This document shows positions 21,465-31,489 of a stretch of 64,000 nucleotides of DNA, in pieces; position 1 is the first letter of the stretch, and every line of letters starts with the position of its first letter. The stretch is taken from NCBI GenBank assembly GCA_916048095.2, contig OU696578.1, forward strand, positions 6,796,287 through 6,860,286, in the 5' to 3' direction. The stretch comes from Sacculina carcini. Its lineage: Eukaryota > Arthropoda > Thecostraca > Sacculinidae. The notes beneath the pieces are model-generated. The model saw only the letters and a program-made list of their open reading frames with translations, did not search any database and was not told the origin of the DNA. Both the position numbers and the translations under genes were made by a program.

Positions 21465-24356
21465 TCACTCGGACACGTAATTCATCCAGACCGGAGGTAG
21501 TCTCTCTCGTACACTTCGTCTAGGACTTTGCCTGATGGGCGGTTCCGAAGTTGGTGTTTCGGTGGCCTCAGAGTGATCACCGTTCTCTTCGTCAGCCGGA
21601 ATGACCACAGGTCTCAAGTCCAATATGTGACGAGGTACACCATCCACCGACACATTATTTGACGAGTTCACCCCCGTTACAGTACCACGGGTCCACTGCG
21701 AAGTACACTTCCGATCTGGTGGTTTTACCCACACTTCCTCACCGATGTGAACAGCACATTCTTCCGAATCATTATCGACAGTGCATTCTACAAATGTATT
21801 TCGCCACTCATACTTGTGTACATTGCGATGAGGCACTCACGATTCCTCCACACCAACCCTCGGAGACATGTTATACCAGTATACCGCCGTAGTCGGTGGT
21901 ATGTTACTTCTTTCGGCGAGCGCTTTTATCGTTCGATGGTGGCGTTCAACAATGCCATTGCCGTTAGGGCGGTAGGCTGCGCGGTAAAACGGCCGAATCT
22001 TCCACTTGTCCAGCAGCTCCTGCATTTCTCTGGAACGAAATGCTCTCCCGTTGTCCATTAACAGCTCACGAGGTGGTCCTCTCTCTCGGAAAATTTCATC
22101 CAGATGCTTACATACCTGATCCGCTGTCTCAGACCGAAGCTCACGCCACACGACAAATCTACCTGGTCCGCAATCGACAATCGACAAGTACTGATGGTGT
22201 TCATAGTGGGTCACATCCACGGCCAGTCTGCACCACACGTCGTTCACGCTAAGATGTCCTGCAGCATGGCGTGAAGGAGCGGGATCAGTGGATTGACACC
22301 GCTCACAGGCTCTCACCACTCGCCGCACAGCGTCGCGTGACACACTAGGGTCCGCTTGTCGGGCTAAGAAAAGAGTCCTGTCTACGCCCATGTGATGCAT
22401 GCCATGCATCTGCCGAATTTCATCTGCAGTCATTGCACATATATGACTGTCTTCTTTGTCATGTTCACAGCCGCTTTTGACGGCATTTCCAGCTTTGACT
22501 AACCACCCCTTTTTCACGCGAGTCAGTTCATCAGCTTTATTCTGCGTGGTCGGAACACTCGTGACGGATATTTTCAAACCAAGTTCTGCAATGAGATCGC
22601 TCAAAATTCCCAATCTTCTCTTGATCAAGACTTCCGCTGCACCCTCTGTCTTCACTCTTCTTTCCCTGTCGATCACTGTGCTTACCCAGCCGGCTACTGT
22701 TGCAGAGTCTGTGCGAATATCAATATCCTTCAATTGCCATTTCACCGCCATGTTCACACCTTTCAGTACTGCATCAAGTTCCGCGACATTGATATGATGT
22801 ACATCATCAATTTTCCTTTGCCAAGCAGCATCTTCAACGATGTGGCCCTCAATCTCCACTGATGCACCCATTGTAATGCTGCTCGCATCGCACCACACGA
22901 CACCTTTGTCAGTGGCAGAAACATGCCATTTTCCACCAACCGGATCATCAGATCTCACTCTTTGGACCATATCAGCCACCATCTGCATAACAAAATCGCT
23001 AACTGCACTGTCCCATTGGATTCCATTGGTATGACGTTTTATGTAGCTACTGGCAATCCTTAGCCACCTAGCAACTGGGTAATGCCCGATCATTTTTCCA
23101 CACAACGAGAATATATCACGCTTCGTCATGTTGTCTGAGACGGATGGAATTACATTGCCCCTGCGAAACACAACACGACCACGATTGTCTTTACTCAATC
23201 TGAGACCCAGCACAGCACTTCCCTCTATAGACACCGGATCTTTCGCTTGCAGGCCATATTTGTTTAAATGGTCGACGACTTCCCTGCCGGACACAGCCGA
23301 TTCTCATACGATAATGTCATCGATGTATGAATCCGTGCTCTTGTTGATGATTTCCGACTGACTCAGAACGGTGCGTACTATTCGAGTCATAATTCTCGGT
23401 GCGGAGCACAGTCCAAAACACAGTCTAGTCAAGCAGAAGACATGGCCATTATATTTCACCAGCTGGTACTTCCATAAATTCGGGGCGATATGCACCTGCA
23501 AATACGCGGACTTCATATCAACGAGTGAAGCTGGTCCAACGATGCGCCTCCACTTCCTCAGCTTCTCTCCGCACACATCAATAAACTCGTCACCCGTGTG
23601 GCTACTGACAAATGCATTTAACTCTCGAAAGTCCAGCACTGGTCGCACTTTGTTTTTAGTGGGCTGTACCAATGCCATGAGTGGCAGTACGCCTGTGCAG
23701 TCTGAACCAGTCCATGGAACGAGAATTCCTTCCTTAATCCACCGCTTCACCTCGGTGTCAAATTCACCACGGATATCTTCAGTCACTGTCTTGTTGTAAC
23801 AGCCTACTGTTTTTGACAAGAATGGTTCACCTGCTTTCACCGCCCATTCCACTTCCCATTTGTCACCATCGAACACAGCGGTGAAGTCCGGATCAGTGAT
23901 CTCCAGTCTCCGTTTAGTACAGCATTGCACTTCATCACTTTTGGAAACCGCAGCGCTTGCAACATTGTCATTTTAGCCAAATTTGACTTGAGAGCCACAC
24001 ACAAAAACACCACCAATCTTCTCGATTACCTCCGTCCCAATCACAAGGTCGACATCATTCACAATATTATCAACGACCATAGCACACACTCTTAGACATT
24101 TTCCAGATATCTCGATATCAATCACAGCCGTGCCACGACACTCTACCCTTCGTCCGTCAAAAGCCGTTAAATAACTACTGCCTGCGATGCAATTAACAAG
24201 GTGTGACCGAACAATAGCCCCAGAACAACCAGTATCGACTAGTGCGTGAATCGTCTCACCTGAGAGTTTTGCCTCGACGATTGGCAGTTGGATGGGCGCC
24301 TTCACTGATTGCTTGGAGTAGCTGCTGGCGCACCAGCTACTCCTAAACCGTTTCCC
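21465..24356 (-). pseudogene. LTR-7 pol: protease, RT, RNase H, integrase in one frame with three stops
   Basis: After the frameshift site, the protease has ALVDTGCSGAIV (DTG near 24230). Then a TAA (23973-23975) and RT with RPVLDFRELNAF, SLVDMKSAYLQVHI and SYIDDIIV (YIDD 23316-23327), then a TGA (23304-23306). RNase H follows (GVVWCDASSITMGA, DIRTDSATVAGWV), the integrase finger (HHMGVDRTLFLA...CERCQ), core D in LAVDVTHYEHHQY, LLMDNGRAFRS, and GIVERHHRTIKAL. A last TGA (21837-21839) falls where LTR-6 has Ser. The tail is basic (RRSVRERLPPVWM). No frameshift separates these parts, so three base changes account for the damage. Confidence 0.9.
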
Positions 24357-25029
24357 TGACGGCACTGTCGCGAAATGTGTCCTTTTTTCCCGCATTTGTA
24401 GCACGTAATTGCTTGTCTTTTTGGACACATTCGAGTCATATGAGTTCCATAACACAAGAAACAACTGCCTCTGAACTGCTGAATTTGCTGAGTGTCGACT
24501 GGTCTTGCATTTGATTTGCATACGCTCTGTGGTGCAGCCACAGCCGCGACTTGTCCATCATTCCGTGTGAGCACACGCGCGTGGTTAATCAGCGCAGACA
24601 TTTCCATTGAGAAAGCATCCTGCATTCTTTGCAGGTTCGCTCTGACATGACTGGGAAACCCATTCACAAACCTCAATCTACAGATGTTCTCCAATGCTTC
24701 ACCACCAAAATTAGCCAAACAAGCAAGCTTTCTAATGTCAGTGGCAAAGACATCAACTGATTCTCCTTCCCATTTCTTGTCACACAGCTTTTGAAATGCA
24801 ATAAACGGATCGTCTGCAAACGCCGTTTGCAGCGCGTACTGGATTCTGTCAGCATTTTCCTGGTCTTCGTCTTTCAATTGCAGAAACAGAGCAAGAGCAT
24901 CACCTTCTAAGTGATATTTGTGATAGTGATAATGAAGCTGGCAAGATCCGTCACCTTTTTCAGCTTCGCCACTAGTTTTGCTTTCTTGAGCCACGCAGCC
25001 ACATCTCCTTCTCCTGTGAACGGTCTCAT
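24302..25029 (-). pseudogene. LTR-7 Gag with one frameshift
   Basis: An ATG at 25029 starts MRPFTGEGDVAAWLKKAKL, a typical Gag N-terminus. One frame change near 24910 leads to the longer frame (from LEGDALALFLQLKDE). It ends with two CCHC-type knuckles: CFLCYGTHMTRMC (first, with His shifted) and CYKCGKKGHISRQC (canonical). The frameshift heptamer overlaps the last residues (RQGNGLG). Roles are capsid assembly and RNA binding. Confidence 0.85.
24315..24356 (-). promoter_or_regulatory. -1 ribosomal frameshift signal, GGGAAAC plus stem-loop
   Basis: In the Gag frame the minus strand reads G GGA AAC (24350-24356), the X XXY YYZ heptamer. Six bases later GGAGTAGCTG (24334-24343) pairs perfectly with CAGCTACTCC (24315-24324) around a nine-base loop. 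Slipping by -1 enters the protease frame (GKRFRSSWCAS). Spacing and stem fit known -1 signals between gag and pro/pol. Confidence 0.85.
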
Positions 25030-25067
25030 TGTGTAGTCACTGCCCGACACTGTCATGATCCGATACT

Positions 25068-25079
25068 GGCCGGTTAGCT
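25068..25079 (-). other. putative primer-binding site complementary to tRNA-Ile nt 1-12
   Basis: The plus strand reads GGCCGGTTAGCT right up to the LTR at 25080; this equals bases 1-12 of a eukaryotic tRNA-Ile(AAT) as I recall it. The sense-strand site is AGCTAACCGGCC. Like the Phe-type sites it ends at tRNA base 12 (TAGCT), the start of the A box. Confidence 0.5.
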
Positions 25080-25492
25080 TGTGGTGGAATATATTGAATT
25101 AACGGTGAACACAAATGCACAATGTAAACACGGACTCCACTGAGCCAGCAACACAAACACTACACAGTTAAAATACAATATGCGTATCACAACGATATCT
25201 CCACCGCACTCCCACACATTCAGATTCAACACCGCACTGTCTCCCATCAACACGACACTTGATCAACAAACGCATCGTTGCCACCTGATACCTCCTCAGC
25301 ACCTTGCAACGAGTGCATTGTGCAAACATACACCCGCACACAGACATACATACACGATGTGGAACACTACGCCAGCAAATGCAAGCACACACACACACAT
25401 GCACATGCACACACACACACATGCACACACGCATGCACATAACGAAAACCTTCAACTACAACAATATGACAAGATAATATATCAAAACCACA
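25080..25492 (-). repeat. 5' LTR of LTR-7
   Basis: This 413-bp partner of 21019-21446 is followed by ACATG and the rest of the LTR-5 3' LTR. Confidence 0.92.
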
Positions 25493-25497
25493 ACATG

Positions 25498-25553
25498 TCC
25501 CAGATTTAATATTAATACATGTCCCAAATTTGATTTTAATACATGCTGTTACA
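25498..25553 (+). repeat. 3' LTR of LTR-5, last part
   Basis: This is the TGTCCCAGATTTAATATTAATACA-type repeat and the LTR end CTGTTACA, followed by the GTTTT duplication (25554-25558). Confidence 0.85.
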
Positions 25554-25558
25554 GTTTT

Positions 25559-25734
25559 GAGAATTTATATATGTAATAAATTTAGGAAATTATAATTGTA
25601 ATAAATAAAAAAGCAAAAACGTTCTGACCGTCCGTGATTCCACCTCCTAAGATCATCACGTTTATATATATAAATTTTGTAAATTTACGCATTTGAACAC
25701 AGCAGTGGAGAGGCTAATATTCGCGTGAATTTAT
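25559..25734. other. AT-rich unassigned stretch
   Basis: Sequence between LTR-5 and the SINE-like unit; no frame or repeat recognised. Confidence 0.4.
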
Positions 25735-25970
25735 GCATGGGCAAAGCCTCACGGCCCCGGCTGGCACACCGCAGGTCCGGCCGCACGGGTTTTGCAGTCA
25801 CCGCCAGCACAGAAACTGCACGGCTGCGCGCACACAAAACCCGCATTGTGACAATTGGGCTACTCTTTCAGAAACGGACCCAAACGTTTCACCTCGCCAG
25901 GGAACCGAACCCTGGAGTTCTCGTGCACAGAGCGTGCGTCTTAGCCACTCGAAGAGTGGCTAAGACGTTA
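25735..25970 (-). mobile_element. tRNA-like SINE with rearranged head
   Basis: On the minus strand a T-arm (CCAGG-GTTCGGT-TCCCTGG) and B-box-like GGTTCGGTTCC lie near 25896-25915, preceded by GAGTGGCTAAGACGC, like the A-box/D-arm region of a tRNA. The body (about 25735-25890) is unrelated GC-rich sequence, as in SINEs. The head is duplicated as a 14-bp inverted repeat (CGTCTTAGCCACTC / GAGTGGCTAAGACG, 25937-25967), so the 5' part of a tRNA fold is missing. It is not a functional tRNA gene. Confidence 0.5.
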
Positions 25971-26143
25971 TCACGTTTAGAGATAGCGATCACTATAGCG
26001 ATGTTTTTCAATTTGTTTCTCATTGAACATCTTCATAACTCATCTTTCCAAGCATCATCCTGTCTTCTTTTGGATTCAATCTCCGTCAATGAGTTCACTT
26101 CTTATAGAATATTTTGTATATTCACAATTTTCTTCTGCAGACA
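25971..26143. other. unassigned AT-rich flank
   Basis: No feature seen. It ends where the truncated LTR of LTR-8 begins. Confidence 0.35.
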
Positions 26144-26198
26144 GTCATGTAATGTTCACTGTAAAAAATATATAATGTGTTCTGTGTAATATACAACA
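26144..26198 (+). repeat. 5' LTR remnant of LTR-8
   Basis: About 55 bases matching 28725-28779 with a few differences. Upstream sequence does not match the rest of the 3' LTR. Confidence 0.8.
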
Positions 26199-26369
26199 GA
26201 ACAAAGTGACGCAGTCGGTAGGACAGAATATTTCATTTTGTGATATTGTGTGCATGAACTCGACGCCGTGACCCACGTCTTGCCAGATCAACGACCAAGT
26301 CAGGCTAAGAGCGACGTCTAAAAACCGCATCGCGTAACAGAAACTGTGATTTAAGCTGAGTATACCGCC

Positions 26370-28349
26370 ATGTCGGAAGAGACCAGAGAACTGATCAAAC
26401 TGCTAAAAGAGCAGATGGAAGAAATGCGGCGACAACGCAGAGAAGACCAGGAAGAGAAAATGGAGCTGATACGCCAGCATGAAGAGCAAATGGACGCCAT
26501 CCTGCAGATGAAGACGCAATCAGCTACCAGCATGAACCCTGCTCAATCAGTTTCTACTCCCGCATTTTCACCGTTCGACCACACGTCTGAACTGTGGACG
26601 GATTATTGGGCATGATTTTGCACATTCGTGGGAGCCAATTCCGTTCCCAAACAACGAGAAGCTCAGGTGTTATTGACGAACCAGTCAAACACCACCTACA
26701 AGCTTTTGTCCAACCTGGCAGCTCAGCAGACTCCGCCTCAAAACATCAATCAACTGTCAATTGAAGACATCGTCTCTTTGATGAAAGATCAATTCGATCC
26801 CAAAAGATTCGTCGCTCGAGAAAGATTCAGATTTTGGAGCGACATGCAGCGGAAACCGGGCGAAACAGTGCAGGAGCTGGCAGCGAGAATTCGCCAAGAC
26901 GCTGTCACCTGCGATTTTCCTTCTATCAAGGACGCCCAGGACGACGCTCTTCGGACGCGGTTCATGTGCTCCATGAACATCGAAGCAGTCTTGAAAAGTT
27001 TATTCAAGATCAACGACGATGAGCTCACATTCACCAAAGCAGTCAATATTGCAATAGAGACTGAAGAAGCGGCAAAAGTGGCGAAAGAAACGGTCTACAA
27101 AGCAAAACCATCTCCAGTGAACAAAATGAAGGAGCACAGTCGGGCTGCTGCAAAAGTCCAGGCTGAGGAAACGCGAGTAACACAGAAAAGTAAGTGCTAC
27201 CGTTTTGGAAGAGACAACCATTTAGCCAAAGACTGTCGTTTCAAAAATGCAACATGCAATTTCTACAAAAAACTTGGACACATCGAAAAGGCTTGTATGT
27301 CTAAGACCAAGAGATCAAGGGAACAGTCTGTCAAAATTATACCGCAAGAATTGGTCAACACAGTGGACAGTGACGACGATGCACTCCCAAAAATGGAGGT
27401 GCTGATCGAGATAAATGGTCACAGCCACGTCATGGAAATTGATACAGGCACCAATGGGAATTTCGTAACAAGAGAGTTCTGGGAGAAAATAGGCAAGCCC
27501 AAGCTTCAGAAACCCACGTGGAGATATGAGTCGGCTACAAAGCACGATATGCCGGTACTCGGAACGTTCATTGGAACCACATTGCTACCAGGAGCAAACG
27601 TGAGAAAACGCATCAAGTACATTGTCTCTACAGTGAACGGATTGAGTCTGTTGGGACGAACAGCATCAGACAAGCTGAATATTTCGCTTGATGAAGCACT
27701 TGAACATGCGAAAAGACAAGTGAATGCTGTGTTCGACAATGTGTCACCGGACATACATCTCCAAGATGAATGTAGAAAATTGTGCGACGAGTTTCCAGAC
27801 TTATGGAAAGATGAACTTCTCAACGGAAGACAGATCCGTACCAAGATAGACACTCTTCTGCCCTCACCAGCTCACGTCGTACAGGGGAAACAGACAGAGA
27901 ATGCTACCAAGTCGCAAGCGCGAGAGATATCCAAGCTCGTGAGCGCCTACGCCGTCGGAGATCCGGTATATGCAAAATACTCCGGACCGAGGCAGGATCG
28001 TGAGCCACGATGGGTGCCAGCGATCGTCACCAAACGGCTGGGCACTTGGAGCCTGGACGTCAAGGTTTTTCCACGAGGACCGACCTGGCGCCGACATGTG
28101 GAGCAGCTGCGGCCCCGCTACGCCTTGAAAGAAGACGAGGAGCCGGGAGAATACATCCAGCAACAATCACCGCCACAAAATGGCGATAAGACGGTAACCT
28201 CTCCGAAGTTGGACATGCCGACTAAAAAACACAATTATGCTGTTCAAGAAACCAAGGACAAGAGTAGTAAGCCGGACGCTGAACATCGTGGATTACGGCG
28301 ATCCACTCGTGCGAGGAAGCCACCACAACGTTACGCCTACTCAACATAA
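26370..28349 (+). pseudogene. LTR-8 Gag-protease-integrase tail fusion, one stop
   Basis: The start ATG is at 26370 (MSEETRELIKLL), followed by a Glu/Gln/Arg-rich coiled coil. One in-frame TGA (26613-26615) interrupts, then the same frame stays open for 573 codons to 28349. Gag capsid (RERFRFWSDMQRKPGETVQEL) and degraded knuckles (CYRFGRDNHLAKDC, CNFYKKLGHIEKAC, each with one Cys replaced by Phe or Tyr) lead to a protease (VMEIDTGTNGNFV at about 27435). Around 27880 the sequence jumps to an integrase C-terminal domain (YAVGDPVYAKYSGP, PTWRRHVEQLRPRY) and ends RRSTRARKPPQRYAY. The junction keeps the frame. Confidence 0.85.
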
Positions 28350-28383
28350 CGCCCTTCGGACAACCTCAGGCTAGGTGGGGAGG

Positions 28384-28497
28384 TGATATGGCGATGCCTG
28401 GCGAGACACACGAGCACGCATACACACGAGGCGAGTGAACTTGCACCGACCAGTGCTGAATCAGCTAATAGTGTTGGTCTGTCTGTGTGTGTCTGTA

Positions 28498-28575
<78 letters not shown>

Positions 28576-28779
28576 GGACAGGTAGTGTTACACAGGAAGC
28601 AAATGCATAAGTGCTGATTCAGGAGAGACACAGTTGTGCAGATCTTGTGAGCGTCATTGAGAGTCTTGTGTGAGCGCGTATTGTGAGCGGAGTGTGCATG
28701 AGCGTTGTGAAGTATGATGTGGTTGCGTCATGTAATGTTCATTGTGAAATATATAATGTGTTCTGTGTAATATACAACA
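28384..28779 (+). repeat. 3' LTR of LTR-8
   Basis: This 396-bp LTR starts TGATATGG after GGTGGGGAGG and ends ATACAACA. It contains a pure GT run at about 28500-28572. Confidence 0.8.
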
Positions 28780-29506
28780 ATAGCAAACAGAAATGAAGTG
28801 AAAAATACTCACCTGATTCGTGTAACCATACTCACCAGTCCATTGAAGTATATTCAACTATCATGAGAACATACTATTCAATGAAATGTAAAGCAAACAT
28901 TTATATCAAGAGAAATGTTCGCGACAATGTGCTCAACACCCCATCAGTCAAACAATTCATATTGTTAAATATTTACATCCTTATATTTGAAAGCATATTC
29001 ATATAATGAGTGTGGACACGAGTGTGGACAATTTGACCACGTAAACCAAGTTTGAAAACCACTGAGTGTGGTAAAAAACGAACATGACTCATCACGCACG
29101 CATCAGCTACGCCATTCGAGCGCGCGTAGAAAGAGTGTGAGAGCGGCAGAATTTTGTGGCACTTTCGACCTGTGGACAAAAGGGGAGTCGATCCGTATTA
29201 ACATCATAGAGAATACATACAATGACTCAACACACAACGCTGACCTAACCAAACAACCTTGAACCTGAACTAATTCCAACTGACCAGTTCGCTCGCACAA
29301 CCACACACAGTCCTATTAGCTCCGCCCACCGAAATGTTTGCTTGAGGCGCTGCCACACGAAACAATATGGCAACACTACAGTAACACACGGAAGAGAATA
29401 GATATAAACAACGGGTACAAACAATGTAAATATATGTGAGCGGGAGCAGCAAACTACATGTTCAGTTTTTTTAGTTCGGGGAGAAGAATAGGACAGAGGA
29501 CAGCTG
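28780..29506. other. unassigned AT-rich sequence
   Basis: No coding frame above background and no repeat recognised. Confidence 0.4.
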
Positions 29507-30515
29507 ATGTCCTCATTCGCCAATTTTATTCTATCCGTGCTTTCAATGATGAAGCATCTGCCACCCCTATTAGTCAATTCTTACAACTTCTCAAAAATTG
29601 ATTACTGCAACTCTCTCTTATTTCACCTTCCTTTTAAATCTGTCCGCCAACTTCAATCTGTGATTAATTTAGCATGTCGATTTGTTTTGCGACTTCCTCC
29701 TAAAACTCCTACATCATCCCACCTCCGGCAGCTTGGCTGGCTTCCTGCTATTTCACGGATTCAAATCAAAATTTGCTGTTTGACATTCAAATTGATTCAT
29801 TCTCCATCTTCACCATTGTATCTTCGTTCTCTTCTCATACCCAGCGTTCGCTCTGATAGTCGCCATCGTAAGCCTTTAGTAAGTCCTCCCGCTATCAATT
29901 CATCCCCCTGGTCGTCCAAATATTTTACATTTTATGCTCCTCGTATATATAACTCGCTTCCTTCACACATCCTTGAAAAAACGTCTATCAAGTCTTTCTC
30001 TGTCGCCTTGCACAAACACCTACTTGAATCTGCTTGATCTAACCTACCCTGTAATCTATTTCCGTTATCTTCAAACTTTTTCCTCATTGTGTATTACTGT
30101 GTTTGGCTGGTTGACTCGGTCTGGTAAATTGTCTGGTCAGGTGAATTCCTGCTACTGGTACTGTGTAGCCCAGTACAACCAGTCTCATAGTCGAGTGGTC
30201 GGCGACTAAACTGGCTCCCCCACTGGTTCCCACCAGTGAGGAGGGTGGCTAGACACCCAGCAGGACTAAAAATAAGACCTGGCCAAGGGCGGAAGAGCTA
30301 CTCGCTAGCCTACAGCCATCTAGCATTTATTTTTATTATTCTATATCCTATGCTTTTTTATGGTTTTGCAAGCACCCATGTACTTTCTGTCGATTTGTGC
30401 TCCTAATTTTTGTCCCCATACCGCTCTGTGTCTACACTTTTATTTCTCTGCCCCTGCTCGCGCCTTTGCCCTCGAAAGTGCGCTATATCAAATACATGTT
30501 GTTGTTGTTGTTGAT
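29507..30515 (+). mobile_element. LINE-b: 5'-truncated CR1/L2-like LINE
   Basis: The frame 29507-30037 matches the C-terminal end of LINE-d ORF2: IDYCNSLLFHLPFKSVRQLQ, CRFVLRLPPKTPTSSHLRQL, APRIYNSLPSHI. A 3' untranslated region follows, ending GTGCGCTATATCAAATACATG then (TTG)4, a tail type also seen at the 43.46-kb insertion. Within the UTR, 30110-30310 closely resembles 59745-59910, which is the 5' leader of LINE-k. Confidence 0.85.
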
Positions 30516-30780
30516 GTTGCAGGGGCCACCAACTCTGCTGAATTATCGCGACCCCCCCGGTCCTGACAGTAGTTGCTCGAAGGGAAGAAGCAAATGTTCC
30601 GCTTTTAGTCGCCTCTTACGACACGCAGCGGGTATGGCGGCAGTATTCTTGTTCCCTGACCGCAGGGCACACACACATTTGTAACAATGTTTTATATTTT
30701 GCGGTGTTATATATATCTTATATTCTTATTTTTGTAATCGTCTGTTTTGGAACATTGTATATTGCATGTTGTGTATTAGA
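30516..30780. other. unassigned, with a short inverted match to a LINE leader
   Basis: About 30605-30645 is the reverse complement of about 59680-59720 (core AGTCGCCTCTTACGACACGC). Otherwise no feature. Confidence 0.4.
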
Positions 30781-30806
30781 TATAGCATAAGATAGATGGT
30801 AGAATA

Positions 30807-30935
30807 GAAAGTAGTGAACGCAAGCTCACACACACATAAACACATACATCACCAGAATAGGTTAGGCAACGAGAAAGTAGTGAACGCAAGCTCACACACA
30901 CATAAACACATACATCACCAGAATAGGTCAGCATA
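30807..30935 (+). repeat. 66-bp direct repeat pair in LINE-c leader
   Basis: Two nearly identical units ending ATCACCAGAATAGG. Tandem leader monomers are common in LINEs and can carry promoter activity; that role is inference here. Confidence 0.75.
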
Positions 30936-31489
30936 CAGAACACAGCATTGGTTGCACACACGTAGGCACACACACACGAGGAAGTTTCGTGACTGAAAGC
31001 AGCGACGGAGCAGCCGCCGCAGAATCGGCCAGAAAACCAGCAGCTGCTGCTGCTTCACGAAACAACGAAGCAAAGCCTCCACGAAGCAGGAGATAAGTTC
31101 AAAATTATATCTGTTTATATACTATATCAATATCAATATTCAGATATGTTAGTATATCCAAAGTGTGCCTGTGAGCATGTTAGTATGTGTGTTGGTGTGC
31201 TGGTGTATATGTGTGTGTGTGGTGAGAAGTGTGTGTATGTATGTGTGTGTGTGAATGGGTATGCGAGCGGTTGCATGAGTATGTTGGTGAGTCATCTATA
31301 TATAACGGTTAGTCATATGAATACTTCGGTATGTGTATTAAAATATGCGAGAGTGGCGGGCTATTTCGGTGATTCTACAAATAGTCGCGTGAGTCAGCTA
31401 TGTATGACAAACATTAACGGGAATGTCAACTTTGTTGTTACATTCAAACACAGGCAATTGATAAACTCAAATGGTTTGCATAGATCACA

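Larger units (their letters stand above)
21019..25492 (-). mobile_element. LTR-7: near-complete LTR retrotransposon (Gag-PR-RT-RH-IN)
   Basis: LTRs 21019-21446 (428 bp) and 25080-25492 (413 bp) are flanked by ACATG duplications (21014-21018 and 25493-25497). Gag and pol overlap through a -1 frameshift site. Polypurine tract AAGGGGGA abuts the 3' LTR. Domain order fits Ty3/gypsy-type elements, but RT (YIDDIIV) and RNase H (HHINVAELDAVLKGV) are divergent and I do not assign a clade. Damage is light: one frameshift in Gag and three in-frame stops in pol. Confidence 0.93.
18038..25553 (+). mobile_element. LTR-5: short non-autonomous LTR element carrying two nested elements
   Basis: The 5' LTR is 18038-18372; the 3' LTR is 20667-21018 continued at 25498-25553. 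LTRs start TGTAGTT and end GTTACA. GTTTT duplications lie at 18033-18037 and 25554-25558. The polypurine tract AACAGGGGGAGG precedes the 3' LTR. Without nested elements the interior is about 770 bp and lacks coding domains. It belongs with LTR-2: same primer-site sequence, same LTR hairpin, related interior. LTR-6 inserted in the interior (GCTGT) and LTR-7 in the 3' LTR (ACATG). Confidence 0.88.
26144..28779 (+). mobile_element. LTR-8: LTR element with truncated 5' LTR and deleted pol
   Basis: Only the last 55 bp of the 5' LTR remain (26144-26198; GTCATGTAATGTTCA...ATACAACA), matching the end of the full 3' LTR at 28384-28779. The polypurine tract GGTGGGGAGG precedes the 3' LTR. The interior has one long frame encoding Gag, protease and the integrase C-terminal tail, with RT, RNase H and the integrase core missing. 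The left boundary is a deletion or rearrangement point, so no target duplication can be tested. Confidence 0.85.

Noticed and set aside
25890..25970. A functional tRNA gene
   Set aside because: Only the T-arm and part of the D-arm region are present; the 5' quarter is replaced by an inverted repeat.
30807..30935. A CRISPR-like repeat pair
   Set aside because: There are only two 66-bp units, directly abutting without spacers, in a LINE leader of an animal genome.
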